From assembly GCA_903872345.1 (NCBI GenBank), contig CAIQKM010000199.1:1-62435 (forward strand): a stretch of 62,435 bases of DNA, in the 5' to 3' direction. Below are positions 54,502 through 62,435 of this stretch, in pieces; the stretch's first letter is position 1; each line of letters opens with the position of its first letter. The notes beneath the pieces were generated by a model. The model searched no databases. It saw only the letters and a list, made by a program, of their open reading frames with translations, and was not told the origin of the DNA. This stretch comes from an uncultured Verrucomicrobia subdivision 3 bacterium. GTDB lineage: Bacteria > Verrucomicrobiota > Verrucomicrobiia > Limisphaerales > UBA11358. A program made the position numbers and the translations under genes.

Positions 54502-54654
54502 ACGGAATGGTAAACTTAAAACTCCTCCTGCCCTGTAACCACCCCCGCCCCACCCTGCTCCGAGTCCCCATGCCATCGCAAACCGGCCCGTGAGTTTGAA
54601 ATTAAGGCTTCATTTTCCGTTGGGCTTCGTGTTTCCTAATAGAACAAATCAACT

Positions 54655-55251
54655 ATGAGCTTTACCAAAGATTTTCTGGCCGAAGTGCAGCAGGTCACCG
54701 CGCAACTCGACGAAGCCGCGATTGAAAAGGCCGCCGAAGAACTCGCGGCCATCCGCGAACGCGGCGGCCGGCTGTTCATCCTGGGTGTCGGCGGCAGCGC
54801 CGGCAACGCGGGCCATGCCGTGAATGACTTCCGCAAAATCTGCGGTTTCGAAGCCTATGCGCCCACGGACAACGTGTCCGAGCTCACCGCCCGCACCAAC
54901 GACGACGGCTGGCCGAGCATTTTCTCGGAATGGCTCAAGGGCAGCCGGATCAACGCCAAGGACGGTCTGCTGATTTTCTCGGTGGGCGGCGGCAATCTGG
55001 AAAAGAATGTCAGCCCGAACCTGGTCAATGCCATCCAGTTGGCCAAGCGCGCGGGCGCGTCCGTGGTGGGCATTGTGGGTCGCGATGGCGGCTACACGGC
55101 CAAGGAAGCCACGGCGGCGGTGATTGTGCCGACGGTGAACCCGGCGCACGTGACCCCGCACAGCGAAGCCTTTCAGGCCGTCATCTGGCATCTGTTCGTC
55201 TCCCATCCCAAACTCAAGGTCACCCAGACCAAGTGGGAATCCACCAAGTAA
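54655..55251 (+). CDS. SIS-domain sugar isomerase, GmhA-like
   Basis: 198 residues. Sugar-phosphate isomerase motifs: LFILGVGGSAGNAGHAVNDF, LLIFSVGGGNLEKN, SVVGIVGRDGGYTA and the late PHSEAFQAVIWHL with Glu/His for catalysis. GmhA converts sedoheptulose 7-phosphate to D-glycero-D-manno-heptose 7-phosphate. The heptose nucleotidyltransferase and GT9 genes 3 kb away support a role in heptose synthesis, and the transaldolase gene downstream could set its substrate level. Confidence 0.75.
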   Translation: MSFTKDFLAEVQQVTAQLDEAAIEKAAEELAAIRERGGRLFILGVGGSAGNAGHAVNDFRKICGFEAYAPTDNVSELTARTNDDGWPSIFSEWLKGSRINAKDGLLIFSVGGGNLEKNVSPNLVNAIQLAKRAGASVVGIVGRDGGYTAKEATAAVIVPTVNPAHVTPHSEAFQAVIWHLFVSHPKLKVTQTKWESTK

Positions 55252-55337
55252 GACCGCACTCCGTAAAGAAAACCCGTAAAATTTCAACGCCCACCCGGGC
55301 GCGTTCCCCAACCCCATCCCACCGTCCCTCTCATATC

Positions 55338-56060
55338 ATGAAACGCACGCTCAAAGACCTGCAAATCAAAATCTTCGCGGACGGCGCCGACAAGGCCGGC
55401 ATGCTCCAGCTCAACGCCAATCCGCTCATCCAGGGGTTGACCACCAATCCCACGCTCATGCGCAAGGCCGGACTCACCGATTTCGAGGCCTTCGCCCGCG
55501 ACGTGCTCCAGACCATCACGGAAAAACCCCTCTCGCTGGAGGTCTTCTCCGACGAGTTTTCCGAGATGAAGCGTCAGGCCCTCAAGATTAATGGCTGGGC
55601 GAAGAATGTTTACGTCAAGATCCCGATCACCAACACGCGCAATGAATCCTCCCTGCCGCTCATCAAAGAGCTGGCCAGCGAAGGCGTGAAATTGAATGTC
55701 ACCGCCCTGCTCTCGCTGGGTCAGGTGGAAGGCGTGGCGGCGGCGTTGAATCCGACGACCCCGGCGGTGGTATCCGTGTTTGCCGGCCGCATTGCGGATA
55801 CGGGCGTGGACCCAATGGGCATTATCCTGCAGAGCAAACTGATTCTGGCAGATCTGCCCCTGGCCGAACTGCTATGGGCGAGCGTGCGCGAGGTCTTGAA
55901 TATCTACCATGCCAATGACAGCGGCGCGCACATTGTAACCGTGCCGCACGACATTCTGGCCAAGGCGATCAAGATGTCCGGCATGGATCTGGACGAGCTC
56001 TCGCTGGATACGGTGAAGATGTTTGCCAACGACGCCAAGGCGGCGGGTTTTACGTTGTGA
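55338..56060 (+). CDS. Transaldolase / fructose-6-phosphate aldolase-type
   Basis: 240 residues, the small decameric type. Start segment IKIFADGADKAGMLQLNANPLIQGLTTNPTLM; Schiff-base Lys in VYVKIPIT; LNVTALLSLGQVEG and VSVFAGRIADTGVDP follow. It moves a dihydroxyacetone unit between sugar phosphates, connecting sedoheptulose 7-phosphate to the pentose pathway. Downstream of the GmhA-like gene, in the same direction. Confidence 0.87.
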   Translation: MKRTLKDLQIKIFADGADKAGMLQLNANPLIQGLTTNPTLMRKAGLTDFEAFARDVLQTITEKPLSLEVFSDEFSEMKRQALKINGWAKNVYVKIPITNTRNESSLPLIKELASEGVKLNVTALLSLGQVEGVAAALNPTTPAVVSVFAGRIADTGVDPMGIILQSKLILADLPLAELLWASVREVLNIYHANDSGAHIVTVPHDILAKAIKMSGMDLDELSLDTVKMFANDAKAAGFTL

Positions 56061-56132
56061 GGCGGGATTGCTGAAAACAGAATCCACCGCCCCGTCATTT
56101 GACAACCCAAAACGGTTCCATTATGGTTCCGC

Positions 56133-56405
56133 ATGGCCGAATATACGCTAAAGAATATTCCGGAGGACATCTACCGTCGCACCCAGGCGGCGGCCGAGAC
56201 GGGCTTCCGCTCCCTGAACCAGGAAATTCTCCACCGCCTGCAACGGTCCTTTGACGCCGACGACGCCCGCCTCTCGGCCGTCCATGCCAAATGGGTTTTG
56301 GCTGCTCTGGAATCCGGCCCGCCGCAGCCGTTGAGAATGGCAGAACTGGACGCCGCCTTCGAGCGCGCCATTGGCCGGGCGAAAACCCGGAGGACCGCCG
56401 GGTGA
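56133..56405 (+). CDS. FitA/Arc-like ribbon-helix-helix antitoxin
   Basis: 90 residues. N-terminal RHH: EYTLKNIPEDIYRRTQAAAETGFRSLN, with a basic ETG-FRSLNQEIL pattern as in FitA. The C-terminal helix should wrap the toxin. GGTTCC occurs twice (56114 and 56125) just before the start, a possible operator. The toxin start overlaps its stop by four bases (GTGA). Confidence 0.85.
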   Translation: MAEYTLKNIPEDIYRRTQAAAETGFRSLNQEILHRLQRSFDADDARLSAVHAKWVLAALESGPPQPLRMAELDAAFERAIGRAKTRRTAG

Positions 56406-56716
56406 AGCTCGTTTACCGTCCACTCTATCTCGCCGATGTCACCGAGTGTGCGGATTATCTGTTCACCGAGGCCGGCGAACCCGTTGCCCGTGCCTGGTAT
56501 CAAGCCCTCAAGAACGCCCTGACCAGCCTCCGCCAAAACCCCGAGCTTGGCCGCCTTCGCCAAGACCTGCCGATCCACGGCATCCGCTCCCTGAACCTGC
56601 GCAAATATCCCAACTATCTGATCTTCTACCGCGTGGAGAAAACCACCATCGAACTCCTTCGCATCCGGCACGGAATGATGCACCTGCCCGGCCTGTTTTC
56701 CGAATCTGGCGACTGA
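56402..56716 (+). CDS. ParE/RelE-type toxin
   Basis: 104 residues from GTG 56402. Typical ParE fold: KLVYRPLYLADVTECADYL, ARAWYQALKNALTSLRQNPELGR, GIRSLNLRKYPNYLIFYRVE and the end LLRIRHGMMHLPGLF with a late Arg/His. ParE poisons gyrase, RelE cuts mRNA; which one applies here is not clear. Paired with the FitA-like gene, coupled by overlap. Confidence 0.87.
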   Translation: MKLVYRPLYLADVTECADYLFTEAGEPVARAWYQALKNALTSLRQNPELGRLRQDLPIHGIRSLNLRKYPNYLIFYRVEKTTIELLRIRHGMMHLPGLFSESGD

Positions 56717-56717
56717 A

Positions 56718-57191
56718 ATGCATATGAGCATATTCCACAATCTCAAACTCCGTTTGTCGCCACTGCGAATCAACGATCCTGATTTCGGCCCACTGCTTTT
56801 TATTTTCATTCCCAATGCACCCGACCAGTCCTATTGGGAAGGTGAGTGGACTTTCCCAAAGACGGGCTCAAAGATTTCTATTGGTCTGCCAGGCGACGAA
56901 CACGGACCACACTCGGCGGCGCGGCAGTTTTATCTCAAACTGCCCGGACGATTTGAGCAGATTATTTCCGCTGCCCGTCCTGAATTGCAGAAAGTTCTCA
57001 GCAAATGGCGGCAGCAGGATTTGCCACCGGACATATTCACCGTCATCACACTCACAGGTTTCGGCCTTGAAAATCCCAAGGAACAACCGTTGCGCTGGGA
57101 CATATCATTTGAGACCACCGGCGACACGTGGCTGTCCATAACCATACCTTTTGTCCGCGACACGGCTCAGCCATCAATCGTGGATACATAA
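56718..57191 (+). CDS. Hypothetical protein
   Basis: 157 residues from ATG 56718 (or 56724), one base after the ParE stop codon. Soluble, mixed alpha/beta, with WEGEWTFPKTGSKISIGLPG, a middle helix and KEQPLRWDISFETTGDTWLSITIPF at the end. No family recognised. It may be read through from the toxin-antitoxin transcript. Base composition is less GC-rich than its neighbours. Confidence 0.55.
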   Translation: MHMSIFHNLKLRLSPLRINDPDFGPLLFIFIPNAPDQSYWEGEWTFPKTGSKISIGLPGDEHGPHSAARQFYLKLPGRFEQIISAARPELQKVLSKWRQQDLPPDIFTVITLTGFGLENPKEQPLRWDISFETTGDTWLSITIPFVRDTAQPSIVDT

Positions 57192-57280
57192 CAGAAATTA
57201 CCGACCCCGCCCATAACAGCGAATGAGCAGTAGCTGGATATTACAATACAGCCCATCCATCAGCTATCCATCTCCCCCCG

Positions 57281-57314
57281 ATTCGTGTCCCTTTGTGAAA
57301 TTCGTGTCTTTCCC
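57281..57314. repeat. CACGAA-type dispersed repeat, inverted
   Basis: ATTCGTGTCCCTTTGTGAAA then TTCGTGTCTTTCCC, an inverted relative of the repeat at 8089. Lies between the unknown 157-residue gene and the end of the GT9 operon. Confidence 0.45.
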
Positions 57315-57372
57315 CTGCGTTTCCCCGATCTGCGACAATCCGCAGGCATCGGCACCATGGCGGGAGAGTGTC

Positions 57373-58437
57373 TTACAATAATTTAGTAACGGTGGCGAAG
57401 ACCGCTTCCACCGTCACTGCTTCCATAGCCGCGATCAATTCCTCGCGCGTGCCTTTGATGTCGCCGCCGTCGTAACGGTAGTAGTCCAGGCCGCGACCGT
57501 TCACCACGGGGTTTTTCACCAGCGTAAACGGGTTGCCATAGGGCCAGTTGGTGACGTTCAGCGTGGGGGCTTCGATGACAATCTGGTTGGACACCCGCAT
57601 GGCGGCGGCGATGTGCATGAGGGCGGTGTCCACGCTCAGGAACGCGCTGCAACGCTTCATCAGCGCCGCCGTCTGGCGCAGGTTTTTGGTCCGGGCTTCG
57701 AGGGTCAGGCCGGGATCCGCCTGCGCGAGCACCAGCGGGTGGTCTTTCACTTCCTCCGGGCCGCCAAACAGCAGGACATGAAGGTCAGGACGCGCCTGGT
57801 TTAATTTCCGCACCAGCTCGGTGTAATTTTTCAACGGCCAGCGTTTCAACGGAAGGTTCTTCGTGCCACCGGAGCCAACGTGAATGCCAAGTATCTTCTT
57901 CCCCACCAACTGGTGTCGTGCCAGAAAATCCCCGGCAAACTGTTCGTCCGCAGGATCAATGTAAAATTCCATCACGTGCGCTGCTCGCTGCTTCTTGGCA
58001 CCGACCAACGGCAGTATATCGAAATTATTGTCAATCGAATGGCGGGTGTAATCCTGGGGCAGCGTCCGGGTGACCAGCCGTCGGTCAAGCCAGGTGAAGC
58101 ACTCGTAAACATGGCTGATACGAACTTGCGCACCTGCCAGCCATGCCGCGATGCGATAGTGAATGCGGCTTTGCGGATGAGTGTTGATGGAAAGCTGGTA
58201 CTGTTCGCGGCGTAACGACCAGACAAAGCGAACCTGTTCCAAAGGGCCGCATTTCAGCAGGTCCTTGTAGAACACGCGGTTTACGTTCGGATTGCGCTCC
58301 AGAAAATCCCTGGCACCCGCCTCTTTTACCAGGGCATCAATCGTCGCGTCGGGGAAATTTTCGCGCAACTCGCGGATCAACGGCGTGGCGATGAGCGCAT
58401 CGCCGATGCCCGCCATGGAGATGACCAGAATTTTCAC
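57373..58437 (-). CDS. GT9-family heptosyltransferase
   Basis: 354 residues from GTG 58437. Two Rossmann-like domains: KILVISMAGIGDALIATPLI near the start, FVWSLRREQYQLSINTHPQ, then a nucleotide-binding half with LGIHVGSGGTKNLPLKRWP, FGGPEEVKDHP and SVDTALMHIAAAM. Uses ADP-heptose to extend LPS inner core. Its start overlaps the HldE-C stop by four bases. Confidence 0.88.
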   Translation of the reverse strand: MKILVISMAGIGDALIATPLIRELRENFPDATIDALVKEAGARDFLERNPNVNRVFYKDLLKCGPLEQVRFVWSLRREQYQLSINTHPQSRIHYRIAAWLAGAQVRISHVYECFTWLDRRLVTRTLPQDYTRHSIDNNFDILPLVGAKKQRAAHVMEFYIDPADEQFAGDFLARHQLVGKKILGIHVGSGGTKNLPLKRWPLKNYTELVRKLNQARPDLHVLLFGGPEEVKDHPLVLAQADPGLTLEARTKNLRQTAALMKRCSAFLSVDTALMHIAAAMRVSNQIVIEAPTLNVTNWPYGNPFTLVKNPVVNGRGLDYYRYDGGDIKGTREELIAAMEAVTVEAVFATVTKLL

Positions 58438-58919
58438 AGGCGCGTGATTTTTTCGAGCAGCGCGGTGGTGGATTTGCCGGGCACAAACGGCACCAAGATG
58501 ATCTTCCCGCCCGCCGCTTCCACGGCCCGGCGTTCATCCTGGTTCAAAGTCTCCAGCGTGTAATCGCCGCCTTTGATGTAGAAGTCCGGCTGGGCGGCGG
58601 CGAGAAACTTGGTGGCGGTGGTGTCCGCAAAAATGCAGACGCCATCCACGCTTTGCAGGGCGGCAAGCACGGAGGCGCGGTCGGTTTCGGAATTCACCGG
58701 CCGAGTCGGCCCCTTCAAACCACGCACGGCGGCATCGCTATTGACTCCGATCAGGAGGGCGTCGCCAAAGTTGCGGGCGTTTTCCAAATAGGTCACATGC
58801 CCGAGGTGCAGGATGTCGAAGCAACCGTTGGTGACAGCCAGCTTTTTGCCGCTGGCCCGCAAAGCGGCGCGCCAGGCAGGCAATTGATCCCAGGCAATGA
58901 TTTTGGAACGGAAATCCAT
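58434..58919 (-). CDS. D-beta-D-heptose 1-phosphate adenylyltransferase (HldE C-domain type)
   Basis: 161 residues. The nucleotidyltransferase core has KLAVTNGCFDILHLGHVTYL (HxGH), LIGVNSDAAVRGLKG and DFYIKGGDYTLETL. This is the RfaE2/HldE C-terminal enzyme as a separate protein; in bifunctional HldE it is fused to a kinase. It makes ADP-heptose for the GT9 protein encoded next. The separate heptose kinase is not obvious nearby, though the PfkB kinase upstream is of the same superfamily. Confidence 0.88.
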   Translation of the reverse strand: MDFRSKIIAWDQLPAWRAALRASGKKLAVTNGCFDILHLGHVTYLENARNFGDALLIGVNSDAAVRGLKGPTRPVNSETDRASVLAALQSVDGVCIFADTTATKFLAAAQPDFYIKGGDYTLETLNQDERRAVEAAGGKIILVPFVPGKSTTALLEKITRL

Positions 58920-58966
58920 GGCGTTATTTTAGCCAGAGACCGAACCGGGATAAACAGGAATATTTT

Positions 58967-60241
58967 CTAATCTACAAACCGGCCGCGATAGGCCCAGAGG
59001 CCAAGGGCGGGGTTGGAGATGTAGAAGATCTTTTCGCCGTCGGCCAGCGTGTTCCAGCCGTCTTTCAGTTTGGCGGGATCGTAACGCTGGGTCATGGTCT
59101 TGAGGTCGGCGTACTTGAAGCCGACACCTTCGATCTCCGCCTGCGTCAGGTGGCCGGGGCAATAGGTGATGCCAAAACGGCCTTCGCTGGAGCCGTGGAT
59201 GAGATGCGCGGCCGCGCTCAGATTGTGCTGCAATTCCGGATTGGCCTTGGCGGCGGCGAGCGTGGCCGGGGTGCCGAAATAACCGTACTTGCGGATGAGC
59301 CGGTCAATTTCGTGATCCTCGCCAAACTCCTTCAGACCAGGGGCCAGAATGATGAGTTCGCCCGCGTCGGCCATGGCCATGCGCGTGCGATAAACGGCTT
59401 TGTTGCCCAGCCACGTGCTCTTGAATTCGGACGGGTCGAGATAGACCACGACCTTTTTCAGCGGCTCGTTGAGCATCTCAAAATTCACCTGCAACGACAG
59501 CGCCGCCGCCTTTTCAAAGCCGGAGGCGTCGTCGCTCACAAACAGCCCGCGCACGGCGAGCCGGCCGTCTTCGCCACGGCCCACGACCGTGTGGACATAG
59601 ACGATGGGCAGGTGCTTGGTGAAATGTTCGGAGGCGTAATTTAGGATGCGGCGGACCGGCGTGTTCGCCCGGCCCATCATGCGTTCCATGCCGTAGGCCG
59701 CGCCCACGTAATGACTCTTATTGATGCCTTCCACGCCGCCGGTGCCCACAAAAATGTTCTTGTTGTAGTTGGCCATGCCGATGACTTCGTGCGGCACCAC
59801 CTGGCCGATGGAAAGAATGAGATCGTGGCCGCCGGTGGCAATCAGGTTTGCCACCTGCGCCGGCCACGGGAATTCCACCGCGCCGCCGGAAACCTCGCGC
59901 ACAAACGCGGCCGGCACTTCGCCAACCGTGGTGATGCCGGTACGCCAGTTATGAACGCGAAACAAACTCTCGGGCACGCCGGGGAACATTTCCGCAATCT
60001 GCGGACCGGTCATCGGCGTGTGCGTGCCCAGCGCGGGCAGGACATCCACCAACTTCTCGCCATAAAACTCGTGCGCGAGGGACGTGAGTTCCCCGGCATG
60101 GGAATGGAAGCGGGTGAAGTCCGGAGGCACCACGAGCACGCGATTGCGCGTGCCGAGCCGTTTGAGCGCCTCAAACAGCCCGTCCCGCAAAGCGGCGTGG
60201 TCCAGTATATCCGTGGTGGAACCGCGTTCGAAATACAGCAT
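58967..60241 (-). CDS. LarA-like (DUF2088) racemase/hydrolase
   Basis: 424 residues. LarA-type N domain with VVPPDFTRFHSHAGELT, then PALGTHTPMT and the metal/cofactor region VVPHEVIGMANYNKNIFVG; His and Lys positions match those that hold the nickel-pincer nucleotide in lactate racemase. Whether the cofactor is used cannot be said, as larB, larC and larE are not here. Positioned between kdgK and the heptose genes; a hydroxy-acid racemase for a sugar acid is plausible but inferred. Confidence 0.72.
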   Translation of the reverse strand: MLYFERGSTTDILDHAALRDGLFEALKRLGTRNRVLVVPPDFTRFHSHAGELTSLAHEFYGEKLVDVLPALGTHTPMTGPQIAEMFPGVPESLFRVHNWRTGITTVGEVPAAFVREVSGGAVEFPWPAQVANLIATGGHDLILSIGQVVPHEVIGMANYNKNIFVGTGGVEGINKSHYVGAAYGMERMMGRANTPVRRILNYASEHFTKHLPIVYVHTVVGRGEDGRLAVRGLFVSDDASGFEKAAALSLQVNFEMLNEPLKKVVVYLDPSEFKSTWLGNKAVYRTRMAMADAGELIILAPGLKEFGEDHEIDRLIRKYGYFGTPATLAAAKANPELQHNLSAAAHLIHGSSEGRFGITYCPGHLTQAEIEGVGFKYADLKTMTQRYDPAKLKDGWNTLADGEKIFYISNPALGLWAYRGRFVD

Positions 60242-60251
60242 AAATCAGCGT

Positions 60252-61334
60252 TCAGCGTTGAATGCGGGCGGAACCGCCCTTGGCAAACGCCTTGACCTGC
60301 TCGACCGTCGCCATGGTGGTGTCGCCGGGGAACGTGGTGAGCAGCGCGCCGTGCGCCCAGCCGAGGTTGACGGCTTCCTGCTCGCTCGCGCCGGACAGCA
60401 GACCGTAGAAGAAGCCGGCGGCATAGCCGTCGCCCCCGCCCACGCGGTCCACCACATCCAGTTCGCAGGTGGGCGATTGATAGGTCTTGCCGTTCACCCA
60501 GGCGACCGCGCCCCAGGAGTGGCGGTTGGTGGAATGCACTTCGCGCAGCGTGGTGGCCACAATCTTGACGTTCGGGAATTTCTTCACGGCCTGTTCGATC
60601 ACGGCGTAGAACGCGCTGGGATCCAGCTTGGACTTGCTTTCCACGTCCTGACCTTCGATGCCGAGGCCCTTTTGCAGGTCTTCTTCGTTGCCAACGAGGA
60701 CATCCACATGCTCCACAATGCGGCCGAGCACATTGAGCGCCTTGGACTGGCCGCCCCAGATGTCCCACAATTTCTGACGATAGTTCAGGTCGAACGAGGT
60801 GACGGCGCCGGCGGCCTTGGCGGCCTTCATGGCGTCAACGATCAGTTCGCCGGTGGTTTCGGAGAGGGCGGAAAAGATGCCGCCGCTATGGAACCAGCGG
60901 ACGCCCTTGCCAAAAATGCCATTCCAGTCGAAGTCGCCGGATTTGAGCTGGGCGGCGGCTTCGTTGCTGCGGTTGTAGAACACCACGGGGGCGCGCACGC
61001 CCTGGCCACGGTCCGAGTACACGGTGGCCATGTTGGGGCCGCGCACGCCGTCGTGCTTGAAATGCTTGTAGAAAGGCTTCACGCCCATGGCACGGACGCG
61101 TTCCGCGATCAGGTCGCCAATGGGATAATCCACCATGGCGGAGGCAATGCCGGTGTTCAAGCGGAAGCAGTCCGAGAGATTGGCCGAAACGTTGAATTCG
61201 CCGCCGCTCACATGGATGTCGCAGTGCGACGCCTTGCGGAACGGAATGATGCCGGGGTCCAGACGGTGTACGAGGGCGCCAAGGGAGAGAAAGTCGAGCG
61301 CGCCTTCCGGGCGGATGTTAAGGCCGTATTTCAT
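60252..61334 (-). CDS. kdgK: PfkB-family sugar kinase, KDG kinase-like
   Basis: 360 residues. PfkB signatures: GGEFNVSANLSDCFRL near the start and VVDRVGGGDGYAAGFFYGLL near 290 (the D-x-x-G-A/G-G-D catalytic base Asp in GGGD). FDLNYRQKLWD and GNEEDLQ lie between. Long for the family, with a 40-residue N-terminal lead. Phosphorylates 2-keto-3-deoxygluconate in related proteins. First gene of the four-gene minus-strand operon, ten bases before larA-like. Confidence 0.82.
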   Translation of the reverse strand: MKYGLNIRPEGALDFLSLGALVHRLDPGIIPFRKASHCDIHVSGGEFNVSANLSDCFRLNTGIASAMVDYPIGDLIAERVRAMGVKPFYKHFKHDGVRGPNMATVYSDRGQGVRAPVVFYNRSNEAAAQLKSGDFDWNGIFGKGVRWFHSGGIFSALSETTGELIVDAMKAAKAAGAVTSFDLNYRQKLWDIWGGQSKALNVLGRIVEHVDVLVGNEEDLQKGLGIEGQDVESKSKLDPSAFYAVIEQAVKKFPNVKIVATTLREVHSTNRHSWGAVAWVNGKTYQSPTCELDVVDRVGGGDGYAAGFFYGLLSGASEQEAVNLGWAHGALLTTFPGDTTMATVEQVKAFAKGGSARIQR

Positions 61335-61414
61335 GATGGTAATCGTTAATGAAATTAAGTTTTAAAAATGTGTCTTTGAACCCGATCAGATTAGGAAAAA
61401 TGCGACGTGCGGTC

Positions 61415-61445
61415 AAAAAAAATACCCCCGAACGTTTGTCCGGGG
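61415..61445 (-). terminator. Rho-independent terminator for the DUF2283 operon
   Basis: Minus strand: CCCCGGAC-AAAC-GTTCGGGG (61426-61445, eight pairs with one G-U) followed by G, T, A and eight T residues (61415-61422). It ends the small operon at 61610-62115 and keeps it apart from kdgK. Confidence 0.8.
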
Positions 61446-61609
61446 TTTGCAATTCAATTTGATATATGTGCACCAAAATCCATGCCGGGGGCATCTTTAT
61501 AAATTCACGGTTGGTTTGATGAGGCTTGCTTGCGGAGGCAAACCGGGAACGGCTTTCGGATTTCGAGTCGCCGAGATCCGGGTGGCGCCGTTTTTTGTAC
61601 CCTCGCGGC

Positions 61610-61819
61610 TCAAGCGGCCAGCAAATCGGCTTCCAGCGGATTGCCTTTCTTAAACCGGCTCACGCCCATGACACTGAAACCGATGACGTGACCGAGCGCG
61701 TCCACGCGTTCCATCACCGCGTCATTGTTCGTCTCTTTTTGATAGCCAATGGCGTCGGAAAAGCGGACTTCCAGAAAATCCGCTTCCGCATCGAACCAGA
61801 CTTTTATTTTTTCGGCCAT
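61610..61819 (-). CDS. DUF2283-domain protein
   Basis: 69 residues. Pattern IKVWFDAEADFLEVRFSD ... VMERVDALGHVIGFSVMGVSRF is DUF2283, a small beta/alpha protein often found as a second gene beside toxin-like proteins. Its start overlaps the end of the upstream PBECR-like gene by 16 bases. Confidence 0.85.
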   Translation of the reverse strand: MAEKIKVWFDAEADFLEVRFSDAIGYQKETNNDAVMERVDALGHVIGFSVMGVSRFKKGNPLEADLLAA

Positions 61820-62115
61820 AAATCTTCTCCGGCTTTCGGCTTGTCGGTCAGGTAAGCCGTGACCACAAACGCATCGTTATCCCCATACTTAACCACAACA
61901 CACAGCCATTTGCCACCCACAATTGTCTGCGCATAAAACTCGTAAAACAACCGCACCGCTGCATCGGAACGCGAACACCGCACCAATTGGGGCCGGATCA
62001 ACACCCGCTCTATCTCCACCGCCAGGCCCTTCATTTCGGGATGCTCGAGAATATGCGCCAACCGCTCGTCGGTGAGCCGGACTTGGCGGCCAAAACAATC
62101 AGGCAAACTTTTCAT
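61804..62115 (-). CDS. PBECR/RelE-fold-like small protein
   Basis: About 103 residues from ATG 62115. RQVRLTDERLAHILEHPEM, then FYEFYAQTIVGGKWLCVVVK, and DNDAFVVTAYLTDKPKAGEDLW resemble phage-type nuclease-fold (PBECR, RelE-like) domains. With the overlapping DUF2283 gene it probably forms a toxin/antitoxin-like pair, the role of each being unproven. Confidence 0.6.
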   Translation of the reverse strand: MKSLPDCFGRQVRLTDERLAHILEHPEMKGLAVEIERVLIRPQLVRCSRSDAAVRLFYEFYAQTIVGGKWLCVVVKYGDNDAFVVTAYLTDKPKAGEDLWPKK

Positions 62116-62131
62116 TTGGTAGCGGCGAATG

Positions 62132-62230
62132 TTACCGGGCGATTTCGGCGGGGGTGAAGGCGTAGAGTCGGAAAAAGTGCGTGTCAATTTCGGCTTCCAA
62201 GGCCGTCACCACGGCTGCGTCGCCCTTGCA
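62132..62230 (-). pseudogene. Possible C-terminal fragment of a DNA methylase
   Basis: The frame ends VVTALEAEIDTHFFRLYAFTPAEIAR, which has the sequence style of the terminal region of Eco57I-like methylases (L...I...F.LY.LT..E). Nothing upstream (to the edge) adds to it. Likely a remnant of a restriction-modification gene. Confidence 0.35.
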
Positions 62231-62435
62231 GTTGGCTGGCATCGTAACGCCCGGCGGAGATAAGGCAATCGCAAACATGGATTTTGCCGCCGCCAGGGCG
62301 CATCTTGACACTGCCCCCGGAATACGGTTAGAAGAGGGGGGTTCCTCAACCAACTGGCAAAAACCAACCAACCAAAGGAAGAGGATGAATACAAAACCAA
62401 CGGGTCCCCGCCCCTTGCGCGAGATCGAGAGCGAA
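62231..62435. other. Right edge, no supported gene
   Basis: About 200 bases to the edge. The short frames here have no start signals or motifs. A gene may begin just outside. Confidence 0.3.

Noticed and set aside
1..62435. tRNA, rRNA, prophage, CRISPR or complete IS
   Set aside because: No cloverleaf pattern, no rRNA-like segment, no phage structural or integrase genes, no regularly spaced repeats and no transposase ORF were recognised by eye. A covariance search would be needed to exclude small RNAs.

Overview
The window most resembles a Verrucomicrobiota chromosome, probably from the Pedosphaera/Limisphaerales side of the phylum. This is inferred from content: GC-rich genes with scattered repeats, an ECF sigma factor beside a giant membrane Ser/Thr kinase, a DUF3516 helicase, GspD-like secretin genes, heptose/LPS genes and many small dispersed palindromic repeats. 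No rRNA, tRNA, CRISPR array, prophage or complete insertion sequence was recognised.

Layout. 1-1600: an inverted-repeat-flanked four-helix-bundle (S23) gene, then a UbiA-type prenyltransferase. 1700-7930 (minus strand): a type II secretion/type IV pilus-like operon, gspE > GspL/PilMN-like > PilO-like > gspD, closed by a clear terminator. 8400-14755: an AI-2E family transporter, a DUF6883/DUF4926 pair, an Mtr4/Ski2-like helicase, a Bcr/CflA exporter and an unpaired RelE/ParE-like gene. 14893-19940: ruvX, truA, hemY, a DUF4143 ATPase behind an AT-rich patch, and hemH. 19959-26916: FHA zinc protein, ArnT-like glycosyltransferase, PAP2 phosphatase, sppA-upp, aldo/keto reductase and nadC.

27187-36012: an ECF sigma factor and a 1849-residue kinase carry the same promoter-like sequence, with identical spacing between its two blocks, followed by a translationally coupled exbB-exbD-TonB-like-zinc ribbon operon. 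36352-47833: GH95-like hydrolase, a scrambled patch with an argS fragment, lepB, a subtilase, a FixL/FixJ-like pair with a second PAS kinase, and a second aldo/keto reductase. 47834-52616 is repeat-rich and carries small membrane proteins, a lipoprotein and a metallophosphoesterase.

52617-61334: ABC exporter, phosphoheptose-isomerase-like SIS protein, transaldolase, a FitA/ParE-type toxin-antitoxin pair, and a minus-strand operon kdgK > larA-like > hldE-C > GT9. The SIS protein, HldE-C and GT9 together suggest ADP-heptose synthesis and transfer to LPS core. The right edge holds a DUF2283/PBECR-like pair and a possible methylase tail fragment.

The most notable features are (i) the S23 element with 40-bp inverted repeats and solitary arms elsewhere, (ii) the shared ECF promoter that links sigma factor and kinase, (iii) a 166-bp element in two copies with complementary ends, and (iv) a hairpin repeat family, one arm of which has become coding sequence inside the kinase. 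All coordinates and motifs were read by eye; family names come from recognition, not from database searches.
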